From assembly GCF_900112135.1 (NCBI RefSeq), contig NZ_FOLC01000030.1:1-51207 (forward strand): a DNA stretch of 51,207 nucleotides, read 5' to 3'. Positions 19,108 to 27,235 of the stretch are shown here, one piece after another. The notes beneath the pieces were generated by a model, which saw nothing but the letters and a program-made list of their open reading frames with translations, searched no databases and was not told where the DNA came from. This DNA comes from Collimonas sp. OK412 (GTDB lineage: Bacteria > Pseudomonadota > Gammaproteobacteria > Burkholderiales > Burkholderiaceae_D). A program made the position numbers and the translations under genes. Position 1 is the first letter of the stretch; each line of letters starts with the position of its first letter.

Positions 19108-19967
19108 CACCAGTCTCCCGAGGCGCCGCCGCCGTCAAAGCCGCCACCGCCGCCGGAAAAGCCGCCGCCGCCACCGCCGCCAAATCCGCCTCCACCTCCA
19201 AAACCGCCGCCGCCACGCCCACCCTGGCTTAGGATGCTGCCGATGATGACGCCGGCGGCGTTGCCCCAGACATTGCTGTTGAGCGAACGGCCGGAACCGG
19301 CGCTGCCGCCGCGCGCGCGGGAAATGATGGTGATCAGGATGAAGAAGCCGAAGAACAGCAGCGGCGCCAGGGCGCCCAGCCAGTCGGAGGAGGGCTCTTG
19401 GGCCGGCCCGGATTTATGGCTGGGCGGCGCAAAATTTTCCTGGTCCAGCAGCGGCATGATGGCCGAGATGCCGGCGTTCAAGCCGCCGTAATAGTCGTTC
19501 TTGGAAAAATACGGGGCGATGATGTCCTGCAGCACGCGCTTGGACTGGGCATCGGTCAGCGTGCCCTGGACGCCGCGTCCGGTCAGTATCATCATGCGCC
19601 GCAAGGCTTTCGGATTGTCTTTCGCCACCAGCAGGATGACGCCGTCGTCGATCCCTTTGCGCCCCAGCTTCCAGGCATCGGCCACCCGCACGGCATAGTC
19701 CTCGATGCCTTCCGGTTCGGTTTTGCTGAGCAGCAAGATGGCGATCTGGCTGCCGGTGCGCGTTTCGTATTCGCTCAAGGTGCTGTCGAGTGCATCGCGC
19801 TGCGCCGGCTGCAGCATGCCGGCCAGGTCGGTGACATGCGCTTGCAGGGGCGGCACCGCCACCTGCGTCTGCGCCGCGGCGGGCGTTGCCGATAATCCGG
19901 CCAGCACCAGCCACAAGGCCAGCGCCGGCAGCCAGGCGCGGATTGCCGGAATTGCCTTAAGCGACAT
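19107..19967 (-). CDS. TPM domain membrane protein (YgcG-like) with Gly-rich tail
   Basis: 286 residues. A signal peptide (about 1-32, ending AAA|QT), a periplasmic TPM domain (about 40-170; TGSQIAILLLSKTEPEGIEDYA), one transmembrane helix (about 200-218, LGALAPLLFFGFFILITII), then a C-terminal tail from about 235 made almost entirely of Gly and Ser with occasional Phe. Such tails are a hallmark of YgcG-type proteins. It starts inside the lemA stop codon (TAATG), so the three genes form a tightly coupled operon. Function in envelope maintenance is suggested by family context only. Confidence 0.9.
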   Translation of the reverse strand: MSLKAIPAIRAWLPALALWLVLAGLSATPAAAQTQVAVPPLQAHVTDLAGMLQPAQRDALDSTLSEYETRTGSQIAILLLSKTEPEGIEDYAVRVADAWKLGRKGIDDGVILLVAKDNPKALRRMMILTGRGVQGTLTDAQSKRVLQDIIAPYFSKNDYYGGLNAGISAIMPLLDQENFAPPSHKSGPAQEPSSDWLGALAPLLFFGFFILITIISRARGGSAGSGRSLNSNVWGNAAGVIIGSILSQGGRGGGGFGGGGGFGGGGGGGFSGGGGGFDGGGASGDW

Positions 19968-20566
19968 TATTTTTTGCCGCCGAAATCGACATCGGGTGAG
20001 GTCGAGATCGCTTTTTCGTTATCCACGGTGAACGATGGCTTGACCTTGTAGCTCATCGCCATCGCAGTCAGGTTGGTCGGGAAACTGCGCGCCAGCACGT
20101 TGTAGTCCTGGACGGCGACGATGTAGCGGTTGCGCGCCACCTTGATGCGGTTTTCTATGCCTTCCAGCTGCGACTGGGCGTCGCGGTACAAGCCGTCGGC
20201 TTTCAGCTGCGGATAATTCTCGGACACCGCCATCAGGCGCGACAAGGCCGAAGACAGCTGGCCCTGGACTTGCTGGAATTTCTCGAAGGCGGCAGGATCG
20301 TTCAGCACTTCCGGCGTGATCTGGAAGCTGGTCGCCGCGGAGCGGGCCTTGGTCACGGCTTCAAAGGTTGCTTCTTCATGGGTGGCGTAAGCCTTGACGA
20401 TCTGGGCGATCTTCGGCACCAGGTCGGCGCGTCCCTGGTACTGGTTGACGACTTCGCCCCAGGCAGCCTTGACGGCTTCATCCTTGGTCTGGAAATCGTT
20501 GTAGCCGCAGGCGCTGAGCAGCGAGGCGAAGGTAACAATTGCCAGCCATTTGGAGAAAGTTTTCAT
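19967..20566 (-). CDS. lemA: LemA family lipoprotein
   Basis: 199 residues from MKTFSKWLAIVTFASLLSAC; the 14 upstream in-frame residues have no ribosome binding site. The lipobox LLSA|C predicts a lipid-anchored protein facing the periplasm. The rest is the LemA helical bundle, with AAWGEVVNQYQGRADLVPKI near the start, ENRIKVARNRYIVAVQDYN and the usual ending YNVLARSFPTN. LemA proteins are widespread, of uncertain role, and usually sit with TPM-domain genes, as here. First gene of the operon, divergent from pyrF with 141 bp between them. Confidence 0.93.
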   Translation of the reverse strand: MKTFSKWLAIVTFASLLSACGYNDFQTKDEAVKAAWGEVVNQYQGRADLVPKIAQIVKAYATHEEATFEAVTKARSAATSFQITPEVLNDPAAFEKFQQVQGQLSSALSRLMAVSENYPQLKADGLYRDAQSQLEGIENRIKVARNRYIVAVQDYNVLARSFPTNLTAMAMSYKVKPSFTVDNEKAISTSPDVDFGGKK

Positions 20567-20707
20567 GGATATCCCTGATAAAAGAAACAATGTCATGCAC
20601 GTTAGCAAACTATCGATAGCCGCTCAAGTGTTAAATAGCGACTTCTCCGCTTATTCCCGGCTAAATTGGAATTACAATGCGGGGGTTTGCATTATTAAGG
20701 CTTCACC

Positions 20708-21535
20708 GTGACTTTTATTGAAAAATTATCCGCCGCCTGGAGCGCCAACAATTCCCTGCTGTGCGTCGGGCTGGATCCGGATGTTGCCAGATTCCCATCG
20801 CATCTGCAGCAGCAACCGGACGCGATCTTTGCCTTTTGCAAGGCAATCATCGACGCCACCGCCGCCACTGCCTGCGCTTTCAAACCGCAAATCGCCTATT
20901 TCTCGGCAATACGCGCGGAAGACCAGCTGGAAGCGATCTGCGAGTACCTGCGCAAGAACTACCCGCACATCCCGATCGTGATGGACGCCAAGCGCGGCGA
21001 CATCGGCGCCACGGCAGAGCAATATGCGCGTGAAGCCTTCGAGCGCTACGGCGCCGACGCCGTCACCGTCAGCCCGTACATGGGCTTCGATTCAGTCGCG
21101 CCGTACCTGGAATGGAAAGACCGCGGCGCCATCGTCCTGTGCCGTACCTCCAACGCCGGCGGTTCCGACCTGCAATTCCTGAAGGTCGATGGCGTGCCGC
21201 TGTACCAGCATGTGGCGCGCCTGGTGGCCGACAAGTGGAATACCAACGGCCAGTGCGCCCTGGTAGTGGGAGCAACCTTTCCGCAGGAGCTGGCGCAAGT
21301 GCGCAGCATCATCGGCGACATGCCGCTGCTGGTGCCGGGCGTAGGCGCCCAAGGCGGCGATATCGAGGCAACCGTGAAAGCCGGCAAAACGGCAAACGGC
21401 ATGGGCATGATGATCAACTCGTCGCGCGCCATCCTCTACGCCAAACCGGACCAGGCCGCCGGCGAAGACTTCGCCCAGGCCGCGCGCCGCGTGGCCGAGG
21501 AAACCCGCGACGCTATCAATCGCTTTCGTACTTGA
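20708..21535 (+). CDS. pyrF: Orotidine 5'-phosphate decarboxylase
   Basis: 275 residues from a GTG at 20708. Last step of de novo UMP synthesis: decarboxylation of OMP. The active-site motif [17 protein letters not shown] is intact, with catalytic Lys95 between the paired Asp residues. Length and the [21 protein letters not shown] segments place it in the longer type-2 PyrF group found in betaproteobacteria, mycobacteria and myxobacteria. AAGG precedes the start weakly. Monocistronic and convergent with pncC, with only 22 bp between the stop codons. Confidence 0.97.
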   Translation: MTFIEKLSAAWSANNSLLCVGLDPDVARFPSHLQQQPDAIFAFCKAIIDATAATACAFKPQIAYFSAIRAEDQLEAICEYLRKNYPHIPIVMDAKRGDIGATAEQYAREAFERYGADAVTVSPYMGFDSVAPYLEWKDRGAIVLCRTSNAGGSDLQFLKVDGVPLYQHVARLVADKWNTNGQCALVVGATFPQELAQVRSIIGDMPLLVPGVGAQGGDIEATVKAGKTANGMGMMINSSRAILYAKPDQAAGEDFAQAARRVAEETRDAINRFRT

Positions 21536-21557
21536 TTGTGTTTGATCGTAGTTGAGT

Positions 21558-22067
21558 TTATTTCAAGAAGCGCAACAAGCCTTGCAACGCATGGATCACG
21601 GTTTGTTCGCGCACCGCGCGACGGTCGCCCGCGAACACCAGGCGCTCGGTGTGGGTGCGATGGCCGACTGACCAGCCGAAGCAGACCGTGCCGACCGGCT
21701 TGCCCGGCACCGCGCCGCCCGGGCCGGCGATGCCGGTGGTGGAGACGGTGACGTCGGCATTGCTGTTGGCCAGCGCCCCTTCGGCCATGGCGGCGGCAAT
21801 TTCTTCGCTCACCGTGCCATGCTGGGCAATCTCGGCTTCAGGAATATCCAGCAGTTCTGTCTTGGATGCGTTAGAGTAAGTGACGAAGCCGCAGTCGAAC
21901 CATTCCGAAGAACCGGCGATTTCCGTGATCGCTTGCGATACGCCGCCGCCGGTGCAGGATTCGGCGGTCGACAGGAACCAGTTCTTGGCTTGCAGGGCGC
22001 GGCCGACTTGGGCCGCCAGGTCGACGATTTGCTCGGTGTTGTCTTCAACTACAGTGCTGGTGTTCAT
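21558..22067 (-). CDS. pncC: Nicotinamide-nucleotide amidohydrolase PncC (CinA C-terminal family)
   Basis: 169 residues. Stand-alone CinA C-terminal domain that deamidates NMN to nicotinate mononucleotide in pyridine nucleotide salvage. The conserved parts are present: LSTAESCTGGGVSQAIT near 32-48, SNASKTELLDI, and TTGIAGPGGAVPGKPVGTVCFGW near 110-132. Strong CAGGAG ribosome binding site. It follows pgpA by 80 bp in the same direction, forming a probable thiL-pgpA-pncC operon, a gene order usual in Burkholderiales. Confidence 0.95.
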   Translation of the reverse strand: MNTSTVVEDNTEQIVDLAAQVGRALQAKNWFLSTAESCTGGGVSQAITEIAGSSEWFDCGFVTYSNASKTELLDIPEAEIAQHGTVSEEIAAAMAEGALANSNADVTVSTTGIAGPGGAVPGKPVGTVCFGWSVGHRTHTERLVFAGDRRAVREQTVIHALQGLLRFLK

Positions 22068-22147
22068 GTCTCAACTCCTGTTTGCTGTTCTGCCGGCTGG
22101 GTCAGTACATACTGCCACTTGTTACGGGCAGATGCAATCGATCCATC

Positions 22148-22666
22148 CTAGATCACCCGCCATAGAGCCAGCGCCAGCAACGTATAAAACGCCGCCACGA
22201 TGTCATCCCACATGACGCCGAAGCCGCCCTTGAAATGGCGGTCGAAATAGGCAATCGGCGGCGGTTTCACCATATCGAAAAAACGGAACACGATGAAGGC
22301 GCCGAACTGCGCCGGCAGGGTGGCCGGGGTAACCAGCACCAGCACCAGCCAGAATGCGATGATTTCGTCCCACACCATGCTGCCATGGTCCGGTGCGCCC
22401 AGGTGGCGGCCGGTGCTCTGGCAGGTCCAGATGCCGACGATGAAACCGGCGGCGATGATCACCAGCCAGTTCAGCGGCGTAAAAATTTCCGGCCAGCGGG
22501 TGGTCATCACCACATACGACAGCCAGCCGAACAAGGTGCCGAACGTGCCCGGCATGATGGGCGAGAGTCCGCTGCCAAAACCCTGGGCAATGAAATGCGC
22601 CGGATGCGACAGCATGAAACGGGCGCTGGCCTTGATCGGTTGAGGCGGGGGAGTTGTTTCTGTCAT
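22148..22666 (-). CDS. pgpA: Phosphatidylglycerophosphatase A
   Basis: 172 residues. Inner membrane enzyme that dephosphorylates phosphatidylglycerol phosphate to phosphatidylglycerol. Family features include GFGSGLSPIMPGTFGTLFGW (about 31-50), the acidic DHGSMVWDEIIAFW and the C-terminal FDMVKPPPIAYFDRHFKGGFGVMWDDIVAA with its conserved Asp and Lys residues. Four hydrophobic segments. The ATG overlaps the thiL stop codon (ATGA), so the two are translationally coupled. Confidence 0.96.
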   Translation of the reverse strand: MTETTPPPQPIKASARFMLSHPAHFIAQGFGSGLSPIMPGTFGTLFGWLSYVVMTTRWPEIFTPLNWLVIIAAGFIVGIWTCQSTGRHLGAPDHGSMVWDEIIAFWLVLVLVTPATLPAQFGAFIVFRFFDMVKPPPIAYFDRHFKGGFGVMWDDIVAAFYTLLALALWRVI

Positions 22667-23658
22667 GTTGAGCGAAAGTGGTCGAAGGAAGCCAGTTGCA
22701 GGTTAAGCGGGTTATTGCCGGCGTCGTGCAGGCGCAAGCCTGGCTCGGCGTCGATGCTGCCGATGCGGGTGACGGCGGTGGCGGCAGCCTGGGCCGCGGC
22801 CAGCACGGCGCCGCGCTGGCCGGCGGCGGCGGTGAAGCACAATTCGTAGTCGTCGCCGCCGGCCAGCGTGAAATGGCGGCGGATCGCCTGGTTTTGCCGG
22901 CTCAGCACCGGACCGGCCGGCAGGCTGTCGACCGCCAGCGTGGCGCCGACCGCCGAGCGCGCCAGGATATGGCCGAGATCGCCGGCCAGGCCGTCGGAAA
23001 TATCGATCGCCGCATGGGCGATGCCGCGCAGGGCCTGGCCTAGCGCGACCCTTGGCGTCGGCTGGTGCATGCGCGCCGCCGCCAGTTTGAAACTGTCGCT
23101 GCCCGGAATCAGGTCAGCGCTCAGCTCGGCGCCGAGTTCCTGCCGGTAGACCGCCAGCGCCAGGCGGGCGTCGCCCAGCGTGCCGGAGACCCAGATGTCG
23201 TCGCCGGCCTGGGCGGCGTCGCGGCGCAAGGCTTGTCCGGGGACGGTTTCGCCAAATACCGTGATGCAGATATTCAAAGGGCCTTTGGTGGTGTCGCCGC
23301 CGATCAGTTCGCATTGATGCAGGTCAGCCAGCGCCAGCAGCCCGCCTGAAAACGCCGCCAGCCATTCCTCATGCACCGCGGGCAGCGCCAGCGCCAACGT
23401 AAACGCCAGCGGCCGCGCGCCCATCGCTGCCAGGTCGGACAGGTTGACTGCCAGGCATTTGTGGCCGAGCGTGAACGGATCGGCATCGGGGAAAAAGTGG
23501 CGTCCTTCCACCAGCATGTCGGTAGAGATGGCCAGCTGCTTGCCGGCGCCGGGCGCCAGCAGCGCGCAATCGTCGCCGACGCCGAGCGCAATCTGGTCAA
23601 GATGGCTGCGCGGCGCGCGAGTGAAGTAGCGGGAGATCAGGTCGAATTCGGACAACAT
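22663..23658 (-). CDS. thiL: Thiamine-monophosphate kinase
   Basis: 331 residues. Phosphorylates thiamine monophosphate to thiamine pyrophosphate with ATP. The PurM/AIR-synthase fold is clear: FDLISRYF at the N-terminus, VGDDCALL, STDMLVEGRHF with the metal-binding Asp, LAVNLSDLAAMGA, and DISDGLAGDLGH. First gene of the thiL-pgpA-pncC cluster. The start is the ATG at 23658, without a strong ribosome binding site. Immediately upstream (28 bp) is the MITE-like palindrome, which separates thiL from any upstream promoter that it once shared. Confidence 0.96.
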   Translation of the reverse strand: MLSEFDLISRYFTRAPRSHLDQIALGVGDDCALLAPGAGKQLAISTDMLVEGRHFFPDADPFTLGHKCLAVNLSDLAAMGARPLAFTLALALPAVHEEWLAAFSGGLLALADLHQCELIGGDTTKGPLNICITVFGETVPGQALRRDAAQAGDDIWVSGTLGDARLALAVYRQELGAELSADLIPGSDSFKLAAARMHQPTPRVALGQALRGIAHAAIDISDGLAGDLGHILARSAVGATLAVDSLPAGPVLSRQNQAIRRHFTLAGGDDYELCFTAAAGQRGAVLAAAQAAATAVTRIGSIDAEPGLRLHDAGNNPLNLQLASFDHFRST

Positions 23659-23685
23659 AGGCAGATTGTACCGAATGGCAGGCCG

Positions 23686-23849
23686 CTAGTGGACTGTAAC
23701 AGTCAAATCAAGAGCGCTTGTCACGTATCCGACGCGCATGGCGGCGTTGCACATGCTCGCAATAGTCTCGCTATTGCTCCGCTGTGCACCTTGCCCTGCA
23801 CGTCGGATACGCGCCCTTCACTCTCGATTTGACTGTTACAGCCCACTAG
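23686..23849. mobile_element. MITE-like 164-bp imperfect palindrome
   Basis: Begins CTAGTGGACTGTAACAGTCA and ends with the near complement ending TGTTACAGCCCACTAG. The arms continue to match inwards through CGTATCCGACG, GTGCA and GCAATAG to the centre near 23767, so the whole unit folds into one long hairpin. No ORF inside. CTAG at both tips could be a 4-bp target duplication of the type made by some IS5-family elements, or part of the terminal repeat. Non-autonomous element; the parent transposase is not in the window. Confidence 0.7.
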
Positions 23850-23904
23850 ACGGGCATTTCGGTCATTTTGCTGAAATTGCTTACCGGCCCTGGCCGGGCT
23901 TGCT

Positions 23905-24459
23905 TCAAAACCCCGCGCCGCAGGAAGTGGTGCGCGAAATCGCGCCTTTCTGCATGATGTCTTCACCCTTGGTATTGCCGACCGAGATCTGGGTGACGCA
24001 ATAGGTGCCGTTCGGTCCGGTCACCTTGGTGACGCGCTGGCCGTTCGGCAGCGTGATGTCTTCCATGGTGGTGTCCTTCGGCGAGCTTGGCGGCGGCGGG
24101 GCCGGAGGGGCAAGGCCCATTTCCAGTTTCTGCTGCATGGTCGGCTCGGCCGCCTTGGCGTCCTTGGGTGGCGCATCCTTGCGCAGTTCGCGGTCTATCT
24201 TGCCGATATCGCGTTTTGCGGCATCGACCATGCCCTCGGCCGACGGCCGGCTGGACGTAGCCGGCACCTGCGGCGCCGTCACGCCGGGAGCGACTGGCTT
24301 GTAATGGGTTTCCTCAACCGTTATCGTCCCGGGCGGCAGCGGCGGCGTTTGTTCTCCCGCCTGCGCCAAGGATAGATGGGCCAGGGCCAGCAGCGCCGCC
24401 GAGGCGGCAAAGCTGGCAAACCGGTTGTCGATGCGGGAAAAAAATCGGGTTATCAACAT
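23905..24459 (-). CDS. Secreted proline-rich protein of unknown function
   Basis: 184 residues. A basic N-terminus and hydrophobic stretch (FASFAASAALLALAHLSLAQAG, about 14-35) form a signal peptide. A disordered Pro/Ala/Lys-rich middle (about 36-130) follows, then a compact C-terminal part ITLPNGQRVTKVTGPNGTYC...ISRTTSCGAGF with two Cys that could pair in the periplasm. AGGAAG precedes the ATG. It follows trmB by 27 bp, so both are probably on one transcript. I do not recognise a named family; proteins like this appear as conserved hypotheticals in Burkholderiales. Confidence 0.75.
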   Translation of the reverse strand: MLITRFFSRIDNRFASFAASAALLALAHLSLAQAGEQTPPLPPGTITVEETHYKPVAPGVTAPQVPATSSRPSAEGMVDAAKRDIGKIDRELRKDAPPKDAKAAEPTMQQKLEMGLAPPAPPPPSSPKDTTMEDITLPNGQRVTKVTGPNGTYCVTQISVGNTKGEDIMQKGAISRTTSCGAGF

Positions 24460-24486
24460 GTTGCAGGCTTCCTATGGCAATGCAGG

Positions 24487-25194
24487 TCAAACGCGCGTGA
24501 ACACCAGGTCCCAGACGCCATGTCCAAGACGCAAGCCGCGGTTCTCGAACTTGGTCACCGGCCGGTACTCCGGCCGTTCCGCGTAAGTCTCGGCGGTATT
24601 CTTCAGCAGCGGCTCGGCGCTCAATACTTCCAGCATCTGTTCAGCATACTCCTGCCAGTCGGTCGCGCAATGCAGGTAGCCGCCCGGCGCGATGCGCGAG
24701 GCCAGCAGGCTGACCAGCGGCCCCTGGATCAGGCGGCGCTTGTTGTGCCGCGCCTTGTGCCAGGGATCGGGAAAAAACACATGCGCCCCGGCCAGCGAGC
24801 CGGGAGCGATCATGTTGGTCAGCACTTCCACCGCATCATGCTGGACCAGGAGCAAATTGCCCAGCTGCTGCTCGCCGATCAGCTTCAGCAGGCTGCCGAC
24901 GCCGGGCGTATGGACTTCGACCCCAAGGAAATTCTTTTCCGGCATGCCGGCGGCAATCTTGGCCGAGGTTTCACCCATGCCGAAGCCGATTTCCAGGATG
25001 GTCGGCGCATTGCGCCCGAAAACCTGGCCGAGGTCGACCACGGCCTTGTCGTAAGGCACGCAAAAACGCGGCCCCAATTCTTCGATGGCCCGCGCCTGCG
25101 CCGTCGACAAGCGCCCGGCGCGCGTGACAAAACTGCGGATCCGGTGTTCGGTCGGATCGTAAAAAAGGGGTTTGCCGGATTTGTTTTCTGACAT
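24487..25194 (-). CDS. trmB: tRNA (guanine-N7)-methyltransferase TrmB
   Basis: 235 residues from [14 protein letters not shown]. Methylates G46 in the tRNA variable loop using S-adenosylmethionine. The Rossmann SAM motif [16 protein letters not shown], the central [18 protein letters not shown] signature and the C-terminal TKFENRG...WDLVFTR are typical. The frame is open upstream to 25290, with another ATG at 25236; none of these starts has a good ribosome binding site, so the start is chosen by family length. It lies 138 bp downstream of tRNA-Gly(CCC). Confidence 0.94.
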   Translation of the reverse strand: MSENKSGKPLFYDPTEHRIRSFVTRAGRLSTAQARAIEELGPRFCVPYDKAVVDLGQVFGRNAPTILEIGFGMGETSAKIAAGMPEKNFLGVEVHTPGVGSLLKLIGEQQLGNLLLVQHDAVEVLTNMIAPGSLAGAHVFFPDPWHKARHNKRRLIQGPLVSLLASRIAPGGYLHCATDWQEYAEQMLEVLSAEPLLKNTAETYAERPEYRPVTKFENRGLRLGHGVWDLVFTRV

Positions 25195-25332
25195 GCTTGA
25201 TAGACGGTTAGGGTGAGGCGGGCGCTCAATTGCCATGCAACTGCCATGGACCATGGCGTCATTGTAACGCCAGGCAATCGATCGCCTCAAAAATACAAAT
25301 GGCGCCCGGAGATGCTGGCGCCAACGCTGGTC

Positions 25333-25406
25333 TGGAGCGGGTAGAGGGGATCGAACCCTCGTCTAAAGCTTGGGAAGCTTTCGTTCTACCATTGAACTAC
25401 ACCCGC
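25333..25406 (-). tRNA. tRNA-Gly (anticodon CCC)
   Basis: 74 nt including an encoded CCA. Acceptor stem GCGGGTG pairs with TACCCGC. The D arm contains AGTTCAATGGTAGAA, the anticodon arm is AAAGC-TTCCCAA-GCTTT with CCC at 34-36, and the T arm GAGGG-TTCGATC-CCCTC is canonical. Reads GGG codons. The first 40 or so bases are duplicated exactly at 27065-27106, which marks this as an integration site. Confidence 0.97.
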
Positions 25407-25408
25407 GA
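25367..25408. repeat. Direct repeat, left copy (att-like, in tRNA-Gly)
   Basis: 42 bases identical to 27065-27106, running from the anticodon stem to two bases beyond the tRNA 5' end. Sequence on both sides differs, so the repeat edges are sharp. Confidence 0.9.
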
Positions 25409-27064
25409 AGCCCATATTCTAAGCCATTTCTTCTTTGAATTTCTGACAATTTCGCTCCGCAAAATTGCGGATTGCTCTGTAAATCGACTCTATAGGTCTC
25501 ACAACATTGTCTTTGTTAAGAAGACTTCGATTTCTATCATTGAAAGCTATCCCGCGAAATCGTCTTTCACACCAATCATGTTTTCATTAGCATTAATAGT
25601 AGTTAGCTCTACGCGCTTTGCATCAAGCGCATTACCAAATCTCAATTGTTTGCTCAAAAACATTCCCGTTTTCTGAGTGACTAGCCTTCACATGAATTCG
25701 CGATGGGACAAAGCTTGTACCTTTGTATTCTGGTTGCACATTCAAATTATTAATGAGCCCATCTTTTAATGATTTGGCTAAGGAGCTCGTGACTTGATGC
25801 TTGATTTCAACCGCGCCGGCTGGGACATACACGGTGTTTGGGAGAACATCTTGACCTCCAAACTCAGCCGGGAAAAGTAAGATTTTGACTAGTTTCCCCT
25901 CTGCTGCCAAATTCATCATCGCGTCACGCGAGTTGATATCAGAAAAGTCCAAAGCTGGATCAATCGCCGAGGTTTGTTTAGCATTGGGAGAGGTGATCTC
26001 AGTGGAGGTAACGACCGAATTTCGATTCAGAATACTGAACTGCCCGATTTCGGCAGCACTAAGAGCATTCAGTAATGCATCACGGCCGTTTTGCATTGAC
26101 CATTGCATTTCATCGTCGGTTATCACCGTGGCAACGAGAAGTTCCAGCGCGCCATTGGGAAGGTCCGCAGTGGCGGCTAGGGGAGCTTTGGCCTTTGAGA
26201 TTAATATATTGACTGAAGATCGATCTCCAACTTGAATTTTTTCAATCGTAAGCCCTTGATATTTTTCTACCCTACCAAGAAGATCTGCATCGCGCAGTAG
26301 CTCGGCCTTTACAGCCCACTGGAGTAACCAAAGAGGCCATTCGGCTTTCTCCTTCGTCACTACCATGATTTCGTATCCGTAACCTGGTCTATCAGAAGCT
26401 GGCCGAATATTATCTTTTTTGTTGAGTGTGCTTTGTGTTCGCACGATGCGTTTACCGTCGCTTTCCGTTTTCAGGTCGGTAACGGTAATGTCTGTTGGCA
26501 TGTCAGGATTGGATAGGCCAAATGTCGTATAAACCATAGCGCCATCTCCAAACTTATTTGCGGGAATCGCAAATAGGCCACCACCTGGCCAAACGCCAAA
26601 TAGATCTCCGAGTTTTAGAATGTCTTGCGGTAATTCACCAAAATTTTCTTCAAAAATTTTTACTCTAGCGTCGTATACTTGCTGCCATAAAATACTGGCA
26701 GATTCGTCGACAGATTTGACATCCGCCGATATTTTTTCTTCCGCTGTCGTGCGCTCAGACAAATCTGCTTGTTTACCAAACAAGCGACTAAAGATGCCCA
26801 TCCGATTTTCCTTGGGTTAGAGCTTCAAAAAAATTATTGAAAAACTTAGATTCAAGTTCTGAGGGACGGAATATAAGTCACTCGGGACTCTTGTGAACGA
26901 CGCTTTCCGTTTGTTGCCATGCAGCTATTATAAAGGCGATGCCAAAGCTGCTCCGCAAAAATATTTGGATAGACGCAATTATGGGGATGCACGGGGATAG
27001 AATTTTGTCTTTTTGCGGAGCGGAAATCGGCTGTAAAGCCGCACCACACATGGAAAACTAGATG
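25409..27064. mobile_element. Small AT-rich integrated element at tRNA-Gly
   Basis: 1656 bp bounded by the 42-bp repeats. Visibly richer in A and T than the flanks, and carrying one gene, the SUFU-domain protein. No integrase, excisionase or replication gene is present, so it is either a remnant of a larger island or a satellite mobilised in trans. 25409-25631 and 26802-27064 have no supported gene. Confidence 0.65.
25632..26801 (-). CDS. Suppressor-of-fused (SUFU) domain protein, possible immunity protein
   Basis: 389 residues. From about 40 to 265 it matches bacterial SUFU-domain proteins: FGELPQDILKLGDLFGVWPGGGLF, YTTFGLSNPDMPT, RPGYGYEIMVVTKE, WPLWLLQWAVKAELL and ELLVATVITDDEMQWSMQNGRDALL. 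The C-terminal 120 residues are an added domain I do not recognise. No signal peptide, so cytoplasmic. Bacterial SUFU proteins have been linked to polymorphic-toxin immunity by comparative genomics, but no toxin is adjacent here. AAGGAAA precedes the ATG. The base composition is unlike its neighbours, and it is the only gene of the tRNA-Gly element. Confidence 0.8.
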   Translation of the reverse strand: MGIFSRLFGKQADLSERTTAEEKISADVKSVDESASILWQQVYDARVKIFEENFGELPQDILKLGDLFGVWPGGGLFAIPANKFGDGAMVYTTFGLSNPDMPTDITVTDLKTESDGKRIVRTQSTLNKKDNIRPASDRPGYGYEIMVVTKEKAEWPLWLLQWAVKAELLRDADLLGRVEKYQGLTIEKIQVGDRSSVNILISKAKAPLAATADLPNGALELLVATVITDDEMQWSMQNGRDALLNALSAAEIGQFSILNRNSVVTSTEITSPNAKQTSAIDPALDFSDINSRDAMMNLAAEGKLVKILLFPAEFGGQDVLPNTVYVPAGAVEIKHQVTSSLAKSLKDGLINNLNVQPEYKGTSFVPSRIHVKASHSENGNVFEQTIEIW

Positions 27065-27106
27065 AGCTTGGGAAGCTTTCGTTCTACCATTGAACTACAC
27101 CCGCGA
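27065..27106 (-). pseudogene. 5' half of tRNA-Gly(CCC), right copy of direct repeat
   Basis: Exact copy of the tRNA-Gly 5' half ending in the 3' side of the anticodon stem; the variable, T and 3' acceptor parts are absent. On the minus strand it is preceded by a promoter-like TTGCAA (27138-27143), 18 bp, TAAAAT (27114-27119), which is better than anything seen upstream of the intact copy. This suggests that this end is the original 5' flank. Confidence 0.8.
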
Positions 27107-27235
27107 TACCCGCATTTTACGCGGGATTTGACGGGGTTTGCAAACTTGAAAGATGTTTGATGGGATGGGGAATGTGATGGCCGACCATCCCTTCGCATAA
27201 ACGGAGATCGGCATGGGCTATTTGCGTCATGGTAC

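Noticed and set aside
19107-19260. Gly-rich tail of the TPM protein as a collagen-like domain
   Set aside because: It is a run of Gly and Ser with Phe, not Gly-X-Y triplets; the true collagen-like protein is at 41252.
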